This document shows positions 9,353 to 20,600 of a stretch of 64,000 nucleotides of DNA, piece by piece. How positions within the stretch are numbered: the stretch's first letter is position 1; every line of letters begins with the position of its first letter. The stretch is taken from NCBI GenBank assembly GCA_964017185.1, contig OZ024869.1, positions 70,216,315 through 70,280,314 of the forward strand, in the 5' to 3' direction. A program made the position numbers and the translations under genes. This DNA comes from Rugalucina vietnamica. Its lineage: Eukaryota > Mollusca > Bivalvia > Lucinida > Lucinidae. The notes beneath the pieces were generated by a model. The model did not search any database, was not told where the DNA came from, and saw nothing but the letters and a program-made list of their open reading frames with translations.

Positions 9353-10350
9353 AGAAAAGCCTTGCCAGTGCTATGCTGACAGAAAGGCAAACATAATTAT
9401 TAGTTTGAAAAAAAAAATACTTTTCAACATACAATTCAATACAAATATTTCCCGTTTTCGTAGACAGTTTCAATCTCTAATACTTTAGAAGTAATTTTCT
9501 GTAACTATACAGCCTGATACGTGTGGTTCCTGGTCGAAAGCCGATACATATAACTATAGCAGAGTTGACCTCTGTTTACTACGAACGTTATACAAAGCCC
9601 CAAATCTCGTTCATACCAATTGCAAAGCTGCATGTGTATCGATTTGTCTGCTCTCCTGTTATATAAAATAGCAACAATGTCAGTTTCAAATTAATTTTAG
9701 ATATTTACTACATTATAACACTTGAGTAGTATCTTCCCATGTATATTGGCAGGAAAACGTTTGCAGAGTGAAACTGTATTCGTTTATTCTATTTAAATTG
9801 TAACTGCTGATTACGATGTACATGTACCTTTTATACATACTGTACCTTCCCAGTGTTCAGTGGTAGACCTGTAGATTAAGCCATCGGCTGGTGTTGTACA
9901 TGTGTTCCCTTTAATATGTCTGGACTATAGTTGATGTAAAAGGGTGAAAGCACCTCAAGAGACAGGTGATGCATGTGACTTTATCAAATCATATTGCAAA
10001 TGTGACACATTATAATCTGTGTAGATTAAATGTCTGGAAGTCATATGTCCAATGCCAGGTCATTTACAATAGTACGAGAAAAGCGATACATTTATCAAAT
10101 GATAGTTTGTTGTTTTAGTTTGAATTACGTTATCCAAGCTTTTATCCATCCTGTTCTGTTCCATGTTTTCGATTTCTTTCTCTTCCTCTCTCTGTTCTGA
10201 TTTATTCAATTCCACTCAAGTCCACCATTCCAATACTGGTACATTCCATTCCATTCGTTTCTTTCAACGCCACCCAGGTGTGAGATGAAAGTACCTTTTA
10301 CTGTACCTTCACCGGAAAAAATTCGATATTTCTAATATTTTTTTTTCCTC
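9353..10350. other. Non-coding, with a diverged inverted arm
   Basis: AT-rich, no gene recognised. About 9885-10030 resembles the reverse complement of about 1025-1215. Confidence 0.5.
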
Positions 10351-10351
10351 A

Positions 10352-10495
10352 AAACACGTCGAGGCGGTTCTAACGAGTACCCACAATCTATATTTTGGAG
10401 CAAAATAAGAAAGAAATGTATACCCCTGCATACTTCAGTTTTACTATATAAAAGTGGGGTACGAGGGGTATACATTTCACGGACATGTTATCGTG
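10352..10495 (+). mobile_element. MITE family M2, right half
   Basis: It begins inside the hairpin core (GAGGCGGTTCTAACGAGTAC) and runs through the conserved GTATACCCCT and AAAAGTGGGG motifs to the terminal cacggacatgtt. The left arm is missing. Better copies are at 44988-45265 and 49350-49625. Confidence 0.75.
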
Positions 10496-10524
10496 ATGAA
10501 CTATCTCCGAGGATAATGATATCC

Positions 10525-10670
10525 GCGTTGGCTTCAGGATAATAAGATCAGTGAATTTTTCAACTCTATAATCTAATTTCCAATTTACAGGACCTCTGTG
10601 CCACTTTTATCACCTAATGGACATAATTTGCCTCTTCTGCTGCGTTAAGCGACATCAAATAATAATCATT
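10525..10670 (+). repeat. MITE family M3, internal fragment
   Basis: It matches the central parts of M3 at about 12100-12235 and 38820-38970 (for example gacctctgtg and accataatttgc-like blocks), diverged and without either end. Confidence 0.55.
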
Positions 10671-10717
10671 CTCTAAATTGTCTTCAACAAGAAAATACAA
10701 GCTCATCAGTGAACATT

Positions 10718-10953
10718 TGAGCCGCCTCGTGGGAAAACCGACAATGTGGTTTCCGAACAGGTCCGACACAAACCGGTCTGTACAAGCACGGAAAAGAGCT
10801 AGAAGCTTGAAATTTCGGATTTAAGTAGAAGAGGAAATGTACTATCCGAGTAGCGAAAACAAAGGCGCTGATCAGCTTCGCGGTTACCGCGAAGCTGATC
10901 TGCGTCTTTGTTTTCGCCTATGCAGATTGTTGGTTTTCCCATGAGGCGGCTCA
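10718..10953 (+). mobile_element. MITE family M1 (TGAGCCGCCT ends), full copy
   Basis: 236 bp. Terminal inverted repeats of about 28 bp start TGAGCCGCCTCGTGGGAAAA and end with the complement. Internally it has a single-copy module (cacaaaccgg...ttgaaatttcgga), then a long near-perfect palindrome (about 10853-10918) centred on CTTCGCGGTTACCGCGAAG. Six other copies or fragments occur in this window. Confidence 0.9.
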
Positions 10954-11227
10954 TTTGTTTTATTGTTCTTGCAGTTTTACTGTTTTTGTTCTGTGTATGA
11001 ATAAAATATCATGTATTTCATGTGTGGGTCATTAAATGAACCATGGAAGACTTATCCTTAACCTTGTTAAGTCTCCAAATGTTACAAATACATTTCAAAT
11101 AGTCACAGGCTGTGTGACAGGTCAGACCTAAACCATGAGTTACTCGGAAGAATTTTGACAAGAAACATCTTTAAAAAAGATAATTGTCGAAGATTAATAT
11201 CTGTTCTGCAATAGGGTACAGGATGCA

Positions 11228-11228
11228 G

Positions 11229-11273
<45 letters not shown>
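11228..11273. repeat. (CAGA)n microsatellite
   Basis: About 11 tetranucleotide units with one CAAA variant. Confidence 0.9.
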
Positions 11274-11274
<1 letters not shown>

Positions 11275-11734
11275 ATGACTCTTGCAGAGCCAACTCCAGA
11301 CATGACTGAGAGGAAATGCTTTTCAAATGTCCTTACGGCGAGAGTTCTTAAGAGTCGCTGGACCGAAACGACTCGTTCTGTTGAGCAGAGCCTTTGATCC
11401 GAACACGCCTATATTTAATGGAGAAAATCCGAACGCATTTTGTCTACGATGGCCTGCACGGATCACAAAATCCACAGATTTTAGATTTTATTTTTTCTTT
11501 GCAAAAGCTTTCGTCTCACAAAAAGCGATTAAAATGAATAACAATAAGGACCCATGATGGCTTGTATAGTAAAAAACATCATCTTAAAGTACTTTTTAAA
11601 GAGATGCAGTCTGTTGCCTTTTTCATCTTTCATATAGGAAAAACCCGGATGCAGGTCAAAAACGATCTGAGATGTCTTCGACAAATAATTTGATATAACA
11701 TATAAACAATATTCTGTTTACACAGAGCAACCAC

Positions 11735-12480
11735 TAAAATGAACGTTGGTGTTTCAGTAGTTTTATATTACTGATCGTTCCCAGGCCAAACTTCTGTTGT
11801 GATTCTATTTGTTTGATGTTTTGGAGTCGAGTTTTGTGCTGTTTGAACCTTATGTACGCTCGTACGTTTTTATAGTTTTAGTTACGTTCGGGTAACTGAG
11901 TGGCCGCCTATTGGGAAATAGCTGCTCACTCATCTTACTTTATGTTCTCTAAGTATAAGTACATAATTGTCAATTTGGTTTCCCGTCTCGGTTTTTGGAG
12001 TGGGAATTTCTATCTGATTCCGCCTTTCCTGATCATTGCCTACGTGCACCTTTTCATTCAGCTCATCTATGAAGTATATGATTATTGTGATATGTTTCGC
12101 GAAAATGCGATCGACAAAATCAGTGAACCAATTTGCAATCTCGTTTCCCAATTACGGGACCTCTGTGATATATTTATCACCAATTGACCATAATTTGCTT
12201 CTGCTTCTGCGTAAGGCATAATAAAGCAATGATTACATACAATTTCATGCTGACGGAAGAAATGTAACAATCGACCTACGACATTGTTCTAATGTCATTA
12301 CCAAGACAGTAATCAAGAAAATCGAGTCATGTACAGACAGAAGGGATATGAAGCAATTCCAGAATGCCGAGTCGAGCAGCTATTTCCCAATAGGCGGCAA
12401 CTCAGTTACCACAAAAAATCGACTCAAACCATAAAACAAATACAACCACAACAGAAGTATTGCCTTTGAAAGATGCTTTC
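11735..12480. mobile_element. MITE/foldback family M3, copy with both arms
   Basis: The left arm (11745-12060) contains ttatattactgatcgttcc, GGTAACTGAGTGGCC, TTGGGAAATAGCTGCTCAC and TTTTGGAGTGGGAA in order. The right arm (about 12375-12475) carries the reverse complement of the first two-thirds. The middle matches the middle of the 37.7-39.45 kb copy. No protein gene is credible. Confidence 0.75.
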
Positions 12481-12754
12481 GTAGAAATGTGGATAGAATA
12501 CTTCAACAATGCACCCAGTCTTTACCTAACATAAATGACAATGACATGGTAAACTTCCAAAGACAGTGTCAATTCTCTGCTTATTGAATATCCATCATGG
12601 ATAAAGAAAGCAAGACCAGTTCAACAATTGTCATTTTTCGGCTGGATTGTTACCAAAGTCAGAGAAACTGTCAGAGCTGTTTGATTTACGTGGAGGAAGG
12701 TGGCCGTAATCCACATATAAAATGAAAGCTAAATCTCAGGTCGTTGACAAGCAG

Positions 12755-13245
12755 ATAAATTCCGAGTCTGTGAGGCATCATTTTTGATTCATCATGGTGG
12801 TTATCATGATTTATTTGTTTGTCCATGATGATTCAATGACTAGTTAGAGATTCACAACAAGGACCGAACAACTATTCACTGCAGAAGATGAGGGTGAGGC
12901 CAGGGCCCTGTAAAACCGCTTTAAGACCCCCCCCCCCGTAATTTTGTATTACTGATCGTTCCAAGGCAATACGTCTGTTGTGGTTCTAACTGTTTTGTGT
13001 TTTGGGATCGAATTGTTGTGCTGTTTGAGCCGTATGTACGTTTTTATATTTCTATTTAAGTTCGGGTAACTGAGTGGCCTCCTTTTGGGAAATAGCTGCT
13101 CACTCGGCTTACGATCTGTTTTTTTTTTGTATAAATACCTGTCTATACGTGTCAATTTAGTTTTCCCCACCCCTCGACTTTTTTTGAGTAGGAATTTATT
13201 TCTGATTTCGCCATTACCTGAGTATTGCCTATTTGTACCATTTTA
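12755..13245 (+). mobile_element. MITE family M3, left-end copy
   Basis: It aligns with 37700-38165, including the terminal CTGCAGAAG and GAGGGTGAGG block, a C9 run where other copies read GCCCGCC, and the TGAGTGGCC and AAATAGCTGC motifs. The right arm is absent. Confidence 0.75.
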
Positions 13246-13487
13246 CTCACTAAACTATAGAGGATTTTTGCCCATCGGCCTTGGCATAACAAAGATGTTT
13301 ACGAGTATACACCCATTTTTGTGTACAAGTTCAAGGGTTAGAAAATGGGTGCCAGTGTTTGATGGCCATTTTGTTAATGATCAGGTATCAATGTTGAATA
13401 ATGTATTTCATTTTTTCTCTTCACCTCGCCACACCTCATTTATTTTTGCTTTATACACGCAAGTGAAGCATGTCCAACCCCTCGTAG

Positions 13488-13735
13488 TAATTTTATATTA
13501 CTGACCGTTCCAAGGCGATACTTCTGTTGTAAATCTCTTAGTTTCAAGTGTTGGTGTGGATTATTTGTTGTTTATCCCTTTTGTGATATTTTAGATGTGT
13601 ATAGTTAAATTCAGGTAACTGAGTGGCCACCTTTAAGAAACTAGCAGCTCACTCGGCTTTCTATAAACAGTGTCTGATTGTCAATTTGGTTTTTCCCAAC
13701 CTGAATGTTTAGGTGCGAGGTTGGTTCTGATTGCA
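13488..13735 (+). mobile_element. MITE family M3, partial left arm
   Basis: It starts at the ttatattactgaccgttcc motif and runs past GGTAACTGAGTGGCC to the caatttggttttt region. The copy is diverged and followed at once by an M1 element. Confidence 0.7.
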
Positions 13736-13763
13736 CTAGTTCATGGTCTTGCTCACTTTCATT

Positions 13764-13982
13764 TGAGCCGCCTGGTGGGAAAACCAACAATGTGGTTTCT
13801 GACCAGGCCCAACACAAACCGGCCTGTATAGCCACAAAAGACACATAGAAGCTTGAATTTTCAGATTGAATAAGAGGGATTTTACTTACAAAGGCGCTTA
13901 TCAGCTTCGCGGTTACCGCGAAGCTGATCTGCGTCTTTGTTTTCGCCATTGCAGATTGTTGGTTTTCTCATGAGGTGGTTCA
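13764..13982 (+). mobile_element. MITE family M1, copy 2
   Basis: Same orientation and structure as 10718-10953. A short deletion at the left foot of the palindrome removes part of the GCGAAAAC block, making the hairpin asymmetric. The right end is decayed (GAGGTGGTTCA). Confidence 0.88.
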
Positions 13983-14116
13983 TTTATGCTGTCAAACGTT
14001 TCCATAGTGTACAATCCGCCTTGGTATGATTAAGAATTATTTGATGGATATCAGTGAAAACCAAATCATTTTAAAGTTTAATTCGTTTATTTCAGCCTCA
14101 AGTTGATATTATACAA

Positions 14117-14229
14117 TTATTGACTTCAAGGAGGTAGATATACGGATTTATCTACCTGAAAAAGTGATATTCACCGAGGCCGGAGGGTAGATAAATCCTT
14201 ATATCTACCGAAATTGAAGTCAATAACTG
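14117..14229. repeat. Palindromic repeat (hairpin)
   Basis: The arms ATTATTGACTTC...GGTAGATATA and TATATCTACC...GAAGTCAATAACT pair over about 45 bp around a GC-rich centre (caccgaggccggagg). It looks like a short palindromic MITE. Confidence 0.75.
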
Positions 14230-15060
14230 TTTTGTTATATGACTTTTCAAGTGTTTTAATGTTTATTTTATAACAATAAATAAACAAAATCATATCAGAT
14301 TTTAAAGAAGGCTACACAATGAGGAACAATTGATTATGATTGAAAGATAAGTTTGTTAGTTCTTAATAAAACCTATGTTATGGGAACTCATAAAAATCAC
14401 CATGACGAGGCAATTTCAATGGGTACCATAAACATAGGTTCTTGTGAAAAATAAACAAAATTATCCTTAATTATCACCTCACTATCTAGTGCTTTGTTTA
14501 CCTGTAATAGTGTGTTACTACAAGGCATGTAGATTTCATGAACTGAATTGAGTTCAGGCTATTTATAGCTAACTGGCAAGTTTATACACATACATCAAAT
14601 CATGTCAATTTCATGAAGCCCATGTTGATTTCATGCTGGTGCTATTTTTGGGTACTCAGGAGCGTAATATAGACTTTGGAGGTTAATATAGAAAACCTGT
14701 CAAAATAATTAACCTCCAGGGACTGGTTTGATCTGGTTTTCATCATTTTTGTCTAGTTTCAGAGAAATATAAGGATTTATTAATACTGAATGAACCAATT
14801 AGGAGATAGGATTTCCTTAAGTCATATAACAAATACTATTATTGTTGCATTCCTTTACCAAATTTAGAAATTATTGCTAAAAACATTGCGATGGTAAAAT
14901 CATAGTATGTCAGAGGTAAAACCAGCATGGTGAGAGGGATACAATATATAGAGATCTATATATGTGCAACTGTTTAAAATATATCTACCCATTCTAAAAA
15001 GAATTACAAGAAACTATCATACTGTTAGGTATTATTCTCGGTAAACATATATGGGGTAAA
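14230..15060. other. Non-coding, nothing recognised
   Basis: AT-rich intergenic sequence beyond the 3' end of the sushi/lectin gene. Confidence 0.55.
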
Positions 15061-15090
15061 ATGACATTATTTACGAAACATAAAAATAGA

Positions 15091-15174
15091 GAATAAAATG
15101 CGCTATGGTTTATTTAGTCGGAGTGTAGTTGAGAATAAAATGCGCTATGGTTTATTTAGTCCGAGTGTAGTTGT
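15091..15174. repeat. 42-bp tandem duplication spanning the poly(A) signal
   Basis: Two adjacent near-identical 42-bp units contain gaataaaatgcgctatggtt and tatttagt. Each brings one AATAAA on the minus strand. Confidence 0.85.
15151..15156 (-). promoter_or_regulatory. AATAAA polyadenylation signal of the sushi/lectin gene
   Basis: Minus-strand AATAAA 42 bases after the stop codon. A second one lies at 15109-15114 because of the tandem duplication. Confidence 0.6.
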
Positions 15175-15197
15175 ACATGTTGTAGTAGTTGGACCTG

Positions 15198-15502
15198 TCA
15201 CACTTCGAGACAAACGTAGGTAACTTCTAGGTACTTGTATGTCCCCTGACATGGGTCGCCAAAAACGGAGTTACTGGCGAAGAGTTCACACGATGTTTGA
15301 CCATCGTAAAGGTCTTTGACTTCCTCCTGATCACTTCCGTCACCAGTACCGCAGTTGGTGTTCGAGATTTGTGCGTGAGGGCAGATGGTTGGGTCTGGGG
15401 ATGTTCGGCCGTAATTGGCATACCAGATACTGATGACATCGCCTGGCCCTGAGCAGCTGATCGTTTCCCTGTCATGCTCACAAATTATGATAGTGGTGCT
15501 TT
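15198..15502 (-). CDS. SUEL / rhamnose-binding lectin domain, terminal exon
   Basis: Last coding exon of the sushi/lectin gene. The acceptor is a strong T-tract ending ATCAG, entered in phase 1, and the frame runs 100 codons to TGA at 15198-15200. The product has the hallmarks of the SUEL (Gal_Lectin) fold: a Cys-Glu-His start, ANYGR near residue 30, TICPHA, SNTNC, then ASNSVFGDPC, GTYKYLEV and a final Tyr-x-Cys. Cysteine spacing fits a single complete domain. Such domains bind L-rhamnose or D-galactose on microbial or egg surfaces. The combination with CCP domains upstream suggests a secreted recognition protein. Expression and sugar specificity cannot be read from the DNA. Confidence 0.88.
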
Positions 15503-18500
15503 CTGATAAAAAAAATGATTAAAATAAGGGGTAAACAACGAGTGCTCTGACAATCCTCAGGGATTGCTTGCAATCAGTTTGCATTTTCCTTTCTCTATCT
15601 TTTTGGAGTGGTAACTTCTTCTGAATGCGCCAATTCCTGATCATTGCCTACTTTTACCTTGAGTCACGGGGCTTAGTCATTTACATGTAAGTGCAGTGAC
15701 AGTGGATATGGTTAATATTGAAGTCTCCTGACAATAAATTTCGCTAACTTAGCCAGAATTTTGTATAATTCTAATGAAACTCAGAGATATATGTCTCTGT
15801 GAAAACTAGGTAGGAATTTGAATTAAAGTTTTGGAGTATCATAAATGCCTCGTTATTTTCGCAAACATATTACATTGATTCATTTCGTGAATTTTGTAAT
15901 GCCTTAGTATTATATTCAAGGTCATGAAAATTTATTAATAATATTATATTCAAGGTCATGAAAATTTATGAATAAAACAAGCGATTATACACACTAAAGT
16001 CTGTTTCGTAGTGTGTGATAATGGTTTTTCGCTGATATTTTACAACAATTCGAATGTAGAAGAAATATTTTCTTGGCACAATTAAGCATATAGTTTGTCG
16101 CAAAATATTGAAAATCGGTTGACAAATAAAAAAGTTCTGGTCAAAAACATTTTTGAATAGGGATTTCCTGTACAAAAATCTCATGGAAGGGAGGTAAATA
16201 TTTCCCCGCAAAATTTTTTAATTCTAATGTTTAATCATGAGTAATTGCTCAAAATTATTTTAAACTGACAAAAATGACATACCTGAGACAAAATCTTCAC
16301 GATCAGGAAAAAATCCTCGAAAAATATGCATTTTCACGATCATCGATTATCTCCCTTGCCAATGCAAAATCCCTATGCAAAATTCATTTTGGCCATAAAA
16401 AACTTTATTTGTTCACCGATTTTCAAAATTTTTGCAGGTACTATTAGGACAAACTAAGATCAGGCCCCATACAAAACTTTTCTGCGAAAAACGATTATCA
16501 GAGGCAAGCTATTAGACATTAATTCCTAACCTGTCACGCATTCTGGGTCAGTTCCAGTCCAAGTTCCATTTATTAAACAATACCTAACGAGACTGCCACT
16601 GATCAAGCCGTAGTCACAGCTGTACTGGGCTGTAGTGCCGGGATCCTGAGGTCCGGAAACACTTACTGTACCATTATCCGGGACCGCTAGTTCCGGGCAT
16701 TGAACTATTAATGTATAGGATAAATGGTAGGAAAATGTTGAGACAAATCAACAAAAAAGTTCATGGACTGGGCGTTTTATAGCCCGTTAATTTTTTTCAT
16801 ATGCATGATATGTCTGGTTTACAATTACAATATAGGACCTTACTGCCACGTACATATACTAAACTCAATTTATTCGTTGTTTTTCAACATTGATCAGTTT
16901 CTATACTAAAATCAGTGCATTTCAACATACTGCTTTTAACTGCTTTAATTGTTTTACTGCTTTATTTGAGATAATTCATTGTCTTTTAACACAGAACTGT
17001 CGAACAAATTGATAGCGACCAAATAAATGAACACGTCATGTTAACTGTTTCTCTTGAATCTCGGTTACGTCATTGACGACAATAAACATTGGGTGATATG
17101 TAGTTTGATGTTGTCTGACATTTCTTGACGCCTGGTGCGATAACAGAGAGGCCATTGATGGTTATGAAAAGAACGGGAAGATGTTTCCAAATGAATAAAG
17201 ATCTTAATTCTCGAACCAGCTGAATCGGCCCTGATAAATTGTCGCGTATTAAAAATAGTTATCTTGTCTTATAGCACAAGTACCATTTCATCTCTCAAGA
17301 TCTGAACATTGTTCCTCATACAATGGCCCACGATCTATGTGTTGAGCAAAAAGAATGAAAAAAAAAGGCATTTTTAAAGTGAAAATTATCATTATCATTT
17401 TTATTTGAACACAAAAATAATTATAGATATTGAAAAAATATAAATAAACTGGAATCGGTATACCTGAGAGGACACATGTTGGAGCATCACCACTCCACTC
17501 CCCATCACTGAGACAACATCTTCTGTTGTATCCACTCAGTTCATATCCGGGGTTACAGCTGTAGACTGCTTCATCCTCGAATACAGGTGCAGCAGGTACA
17601 GTGACGGACCCACCTGTTGGATTTGTCAGTGTTGGACAGGCTTGAAGAATCATAAAGAAATAAGTTCTAATGAACTATATTTGTTATATCTTTTCTACAA
17701 AACTTAATGAAAAACACACATATATTTTAAACGAACAATTCGAAATTCCCAGTTTAGTAAGTTTCTCCTCTGGAATGCTGATGGCAGAAAAACTTTGATT
17801 GTGGCATTTGTAAGTTTGACTGTTGAGAACAACTTAGATAGAAAAAGATTTTAATTTCAGATCTGCAAAGATCATCTCTAAATTGCAAGTATAACACTTT
17901 AAGCTACGCTCTGCCTATATGCAGCATTTACATGCATATACCCGTGACTCCTATGTTCTAAATCACGTTAGATAACTTACAGACGGGGTAACATTGACCA
18001 TCAGTTCCCTCCCATCCCGTCACAAGGCACGACCAAAATCCCACACCTGTCAATGTGTACCCCCTGTCACAGGTAACATTTGCGGTGTCATCAATCATGT
18101 GACCTGTATAAACAATCTGTCCGTTGTCTGGCGCAGACAGCGATTCATATCCACATCCTGAAGCATATTATATTTTTAATAATAACATCTAATTACATTT
18201 GCTAGTTTTATTTGGATTACATGACACATTCATAACAATCATAACAAAATTGACCCATTACAATAAAACCTGATATGTAGTTTTTAGGTCTAAGTCCCAT
18301 CATTGTTAGTTTATTTTATGCCAAGGTCAAATTTTGACTCCTGTGCTTTTCAATGGGATTTTCAATGGAAAGTGTAAACATTGAGTTTAGTAATAAGAAT
18401 GGTTGATACATTGAATTTATGAAGTGCTGTGAGTATATGAAGTCAAGGTGACATTGATCTTTTCGTGACACCGTAAGCGTAGAATTAGATGAATATATAA

Positions 18501-19355
18501 ATATTCTAATTATGCATGGTGCATGACCAAGATTGCTGTCACAACATATCAATGTATGGTAAAAAAAACAACAAAAATAAACTTCATAAATTCTATTTTA
18601 GAAATTGTGGGTCGATATCGACGAGCTTTTCATCTAGCATTGGGGCTTTGGCCCATCTTTTTGTCCAACGAGTAACCATAAACTGATAAATAAGATTTTG
18701 TAATACAAGGTGTCATCTAGATGAATGTGAAAATGATGAGTTCTATGGAGTTCTATGGAAAGAATGCCTTCCTCTATTGTGAAAAGGCGGTCGATATAGC
18801 AAACAAAATTAAAAAGTTCAGTGTGTATATGAGTAATTAAGGGCATTGACCAAACATAATTCAACAATAATCTCGAAGGCCAGGTGGAGGCTCTTAGGAA
18901 CACTTATCCTCTGATTGTTTAACCTTTAGAAAACGATAAACATCAGACAGGCATACAAAAGGCATACCGGCAAAAACGCATGTTGGCATGGTGCCGCTCC
19001 ATGATTCGTCACTTAAACACGTTCTTGTGGGAAACCCAACAAGTTCAAATCCTGTGTTACAGCTATAGTTTGCAGAATCTTCGAAGCCTCTACCGCTATA
19101 AACCACTGTTCCATCCGTAAGGTTTGTAAGTTCAGGACACTCTACATGTTTAAGGAACCCGCAGGGCTGTGGACCCTGTCCAGACCCTTGTGGACCCTGT
19201 CCAGTCCCTTGTGGACCCTGTCCAGACCCTTGTGAACCCTGTCCAGACCCTTGTCCTGAACTCTGGCTTGACTGTCCAGACTTTTGCCCACGTCTGTTCC
19301 GCCCACACGTAGTAAACGTTACAGACAAGAGAAAAATGTACGAAATGATTATAAC
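15198..19355 (-). CDS. Multi-exon gene: Gly/Gln-rich, 4x sushi (CCP), SUEL lectin protein
   Basis: Gene model joining five exons on the minus strand: 19355-18968, 18157-17981, 17640-17464, 16704-16531 and 15502-15198. The introns between them are phase 1, the usual phase for shuffled CCP exons, and the frame stays open throughout to the stop at 15198. The predicted part is about 400 residues: a hydrophobic stretch, a Gly/Gln/Ser repeat, four CCP domains and a C-terminal lectin domain. Without a transmembrane segment after the domains it is probably secreted. The 5' exon with the start codon is not resolved: an ATG exon near 19400-19440 has a good donor but joins one base out of frame. The domain set resembles complement-like or lectin proteins of molluscan haemolymph; the function is inferred. 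Confidence 0.82.
16070..16470 (-). mobile_element. MITE family M5 in the last intron of the lectin gene
   Basis: It is the reverse complement of 23605-23995 at an estimated 75-80% identity. Each copy has inverted ends built on TAGTTTGTC plus an AAAATCGGTTGACAAAT-like block, flanking a centre with ATGATCATGAAAA and AAGGGAG motifs. Confidence 0.7.
16531..16704 (-). CDS. Sushi (CCP) domain 4 exon
   Basis: 174 bp, phase 1 at both ends (acceptor AATAG, donor G|GTTAGG). It encodes one CCP with the four expected cysteines: QCPELAVPDNGTV, QYSCDYG, RYCLINGTW and DPECV. The conserved Trp before the last Cys is present. Confidence 0.88.
16705..17463 (-). other. Intron between CCP3 and CCP4
   Basis: AT-rich, no exon-like frame seen. 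Confidence 0.7.
17464..17640 (-). CDS. Sushi (CCP) domain 3 exon
   Basis: 177 bp, phase 1 at both ends (acceptor TTCAAG, donor CAG|GTATAC). Motifs are SCPTLTNPTGGSV, YSCNPGYELSG, CLSDGEWSG and PTCV. It carries a fifth cysteine next to the third (RRCCLS), unusual for a domain with two disulphides. Confidence 0.9.
17981..18157 (-). CDS. Sushi (CCP) domain 2 exon
   Basis: 177 bp, phase 1 at both ends (acceptor GCTTCAG, donor T|GTAAGT). Motifs are CGYESLSAPDNGQI, VTCDRGYTLTG, FWSCLVTGWEG and DGQCYP. Four cysteines and the Trp are in place. Confidence 0.88.
18158..18967 (-). other. Intron between CCP1 and CCP2
   Basis: Non-coding. A reading frame at 18634-18903 is not supported by any domain or splice context. 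Confidence 0.65.
18968..19355 (-). CDS. Exon with hydrophobic lead, Gly/Gln-rich repeat and CCP domain 1
   Basis: The acceptor is a strong pyrimidine tract ending TTTTAG and the donor is CCG|GTATGC, phase 1. In the CCP frame the exon opens with a hydrophobic run (IIISYIFLLSVTFTTCG) that looks like the core of a signal peptide. It then has a low-complexity segment of GQGPQGS-type repeats, coded by 21-bp tandem units, and CCP1 (VECPELTNLTDGTV, YSCNTGFELVG, CLSDESWSG, PTCV). The frame requires the previous exon to end in phase 0. No ATG occurs in this exon in frame, so translation must begin further upstream (beyond 19355). Confidence 0.82.
19170..19262 (-). repeat. 21-bp coding tandem repeat (GQGPQGS units)
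   Basis: About four to five units of ccttgtggaccctgtccaga-type sequence on the plus strand, coding the Gly/Gln-rich stretch of the minus-strand gene. Confidence 0.85.
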
Positions 19356-19440
19356 CTAAAAGGAGAAAACAATATTGAGATAAAAATGGATACATACCCA
19401 GTAGTAATCCACAAGCTTTAATGATGTTCGCTGCTAACAT

Positions 19441-20359
19441 TTGACATTTTGGAACTTCCGGTTTTTATTTTGTTGAATATCTCGTAAACGATTGCAGATA
19501 TTTTCCTAATATTTTATATTTGAATACATATTGATGATATGCATTGAACGAGTCACGAAAATTGTCAATCTAAGGAACTTTACTTTTTCATCCCATTTTC
19601 TGCAACTTTTAAGTGTCAGCAAAACTTAGGTGGTAGGATATGTTAAACTTGAATATTACACAACTTTAAATTACTTGCACTGATTTGATGTTTATTTTAG
19701 CAGAAGTAGATGTATATCATGTCATCATTTCTTTCTTCGGTGTGCTAGTTTTAGACTTTTTGGTTGGTTTTATGAAATGGGGTGTAAGAAATAAAACAAC
19801 TAAAAAAAAAAAAAGGCTTAAAAGGGCGATTTTCAAGTTGTTGGTTATCTCTTATATGCACACTACCCTATATATTTTATTCTTTTATTCGAGATATGAA
19901 CAAGTTATGTTGTGTGAAAATACAAGAAAAAGTTTCAATGTACAAATATGAATATGGCACATTTATTAATATTGATTTTTCCAACTTTTCAAGATAGGCG
20001 TTAGGGTTTTTAAATGATTCGAAAGAAAATGCCATCCACATCAAGATGCATATTTATATATGTTTTAGGTCCGAAATAGTCAGCTGTACTTAACTAAAAT
20101 GCATTTTGAAACCATTCGTGATGTATTGTTTGTTCCGGAAGGTATCTATGTGAATGAATTGAAAATTAAATCATAATTTCTAATTCAAACACGTTATTTA
20201 GATGTCTCATTCAGAGGCATGTAGCTTGAAAAAAATATACACTACCCTATATTGATGTTGTTTCATATGTCTTATTTTATATTTTGGAATCAAAAAAGAG
20301 CGATTAGAAAATAGTTCGAGTACTTTTCCATTGGCAGCGAACATTCTTAAAAATAAAGA

Positions 20360-20360
<1 letters not shown>
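19441..20360. other. Non-coding upstream of the lectin gene
   Basis: AT-rich; could hold the promoter and true first exon of the minus-strand gene, but no core promoter can be singled out. Confidence 0.45.

Positions 20361-20410
<50 letters not shown>
20361..20410. repeat. (TAA)n microsatellite
   Basis: About 16 uninterrupted trinucleotide units. Confidence 0.95.
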
Positions 20411-20522
20411 CATTTATCGGTAAAACTTTTCATATGGGATTTAAATAAAGAAGTGCGTGCTTCATACAAAGCTTAAGTGATATGCGTTGCATCGATTTAA
20501 TGTAGCAATTCTGTGGGGGTTC

Positions 20523-20523
<1 letters not shown>

Positions 20524-20569
<46 letters not shown>

Positions 20570-20600
20570 TTGTTGTTGTTTTTTTGTTTGTTTTTTTTTT
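20524..20600. repeat. Poly(T) tract with TTG units
   Basis: A run of about 45 T followed by TTG and T-rich repeats. It could be the poly(A) tail of a minus-strand retroposon, but no body is recognised. Confidence 0.9.

Noticed and set aside
13085-13504. 139-codon frame
   Set aside because: It starts inside an M3 MITE and continues into unrelated DNA; no recognisable domain.
15227-15481. Alternative 84-codon frame inside the lectin exon
   Set aside because: It is a shadow of the SUEL frame, which has the conserved lectin motifs and splice phase.
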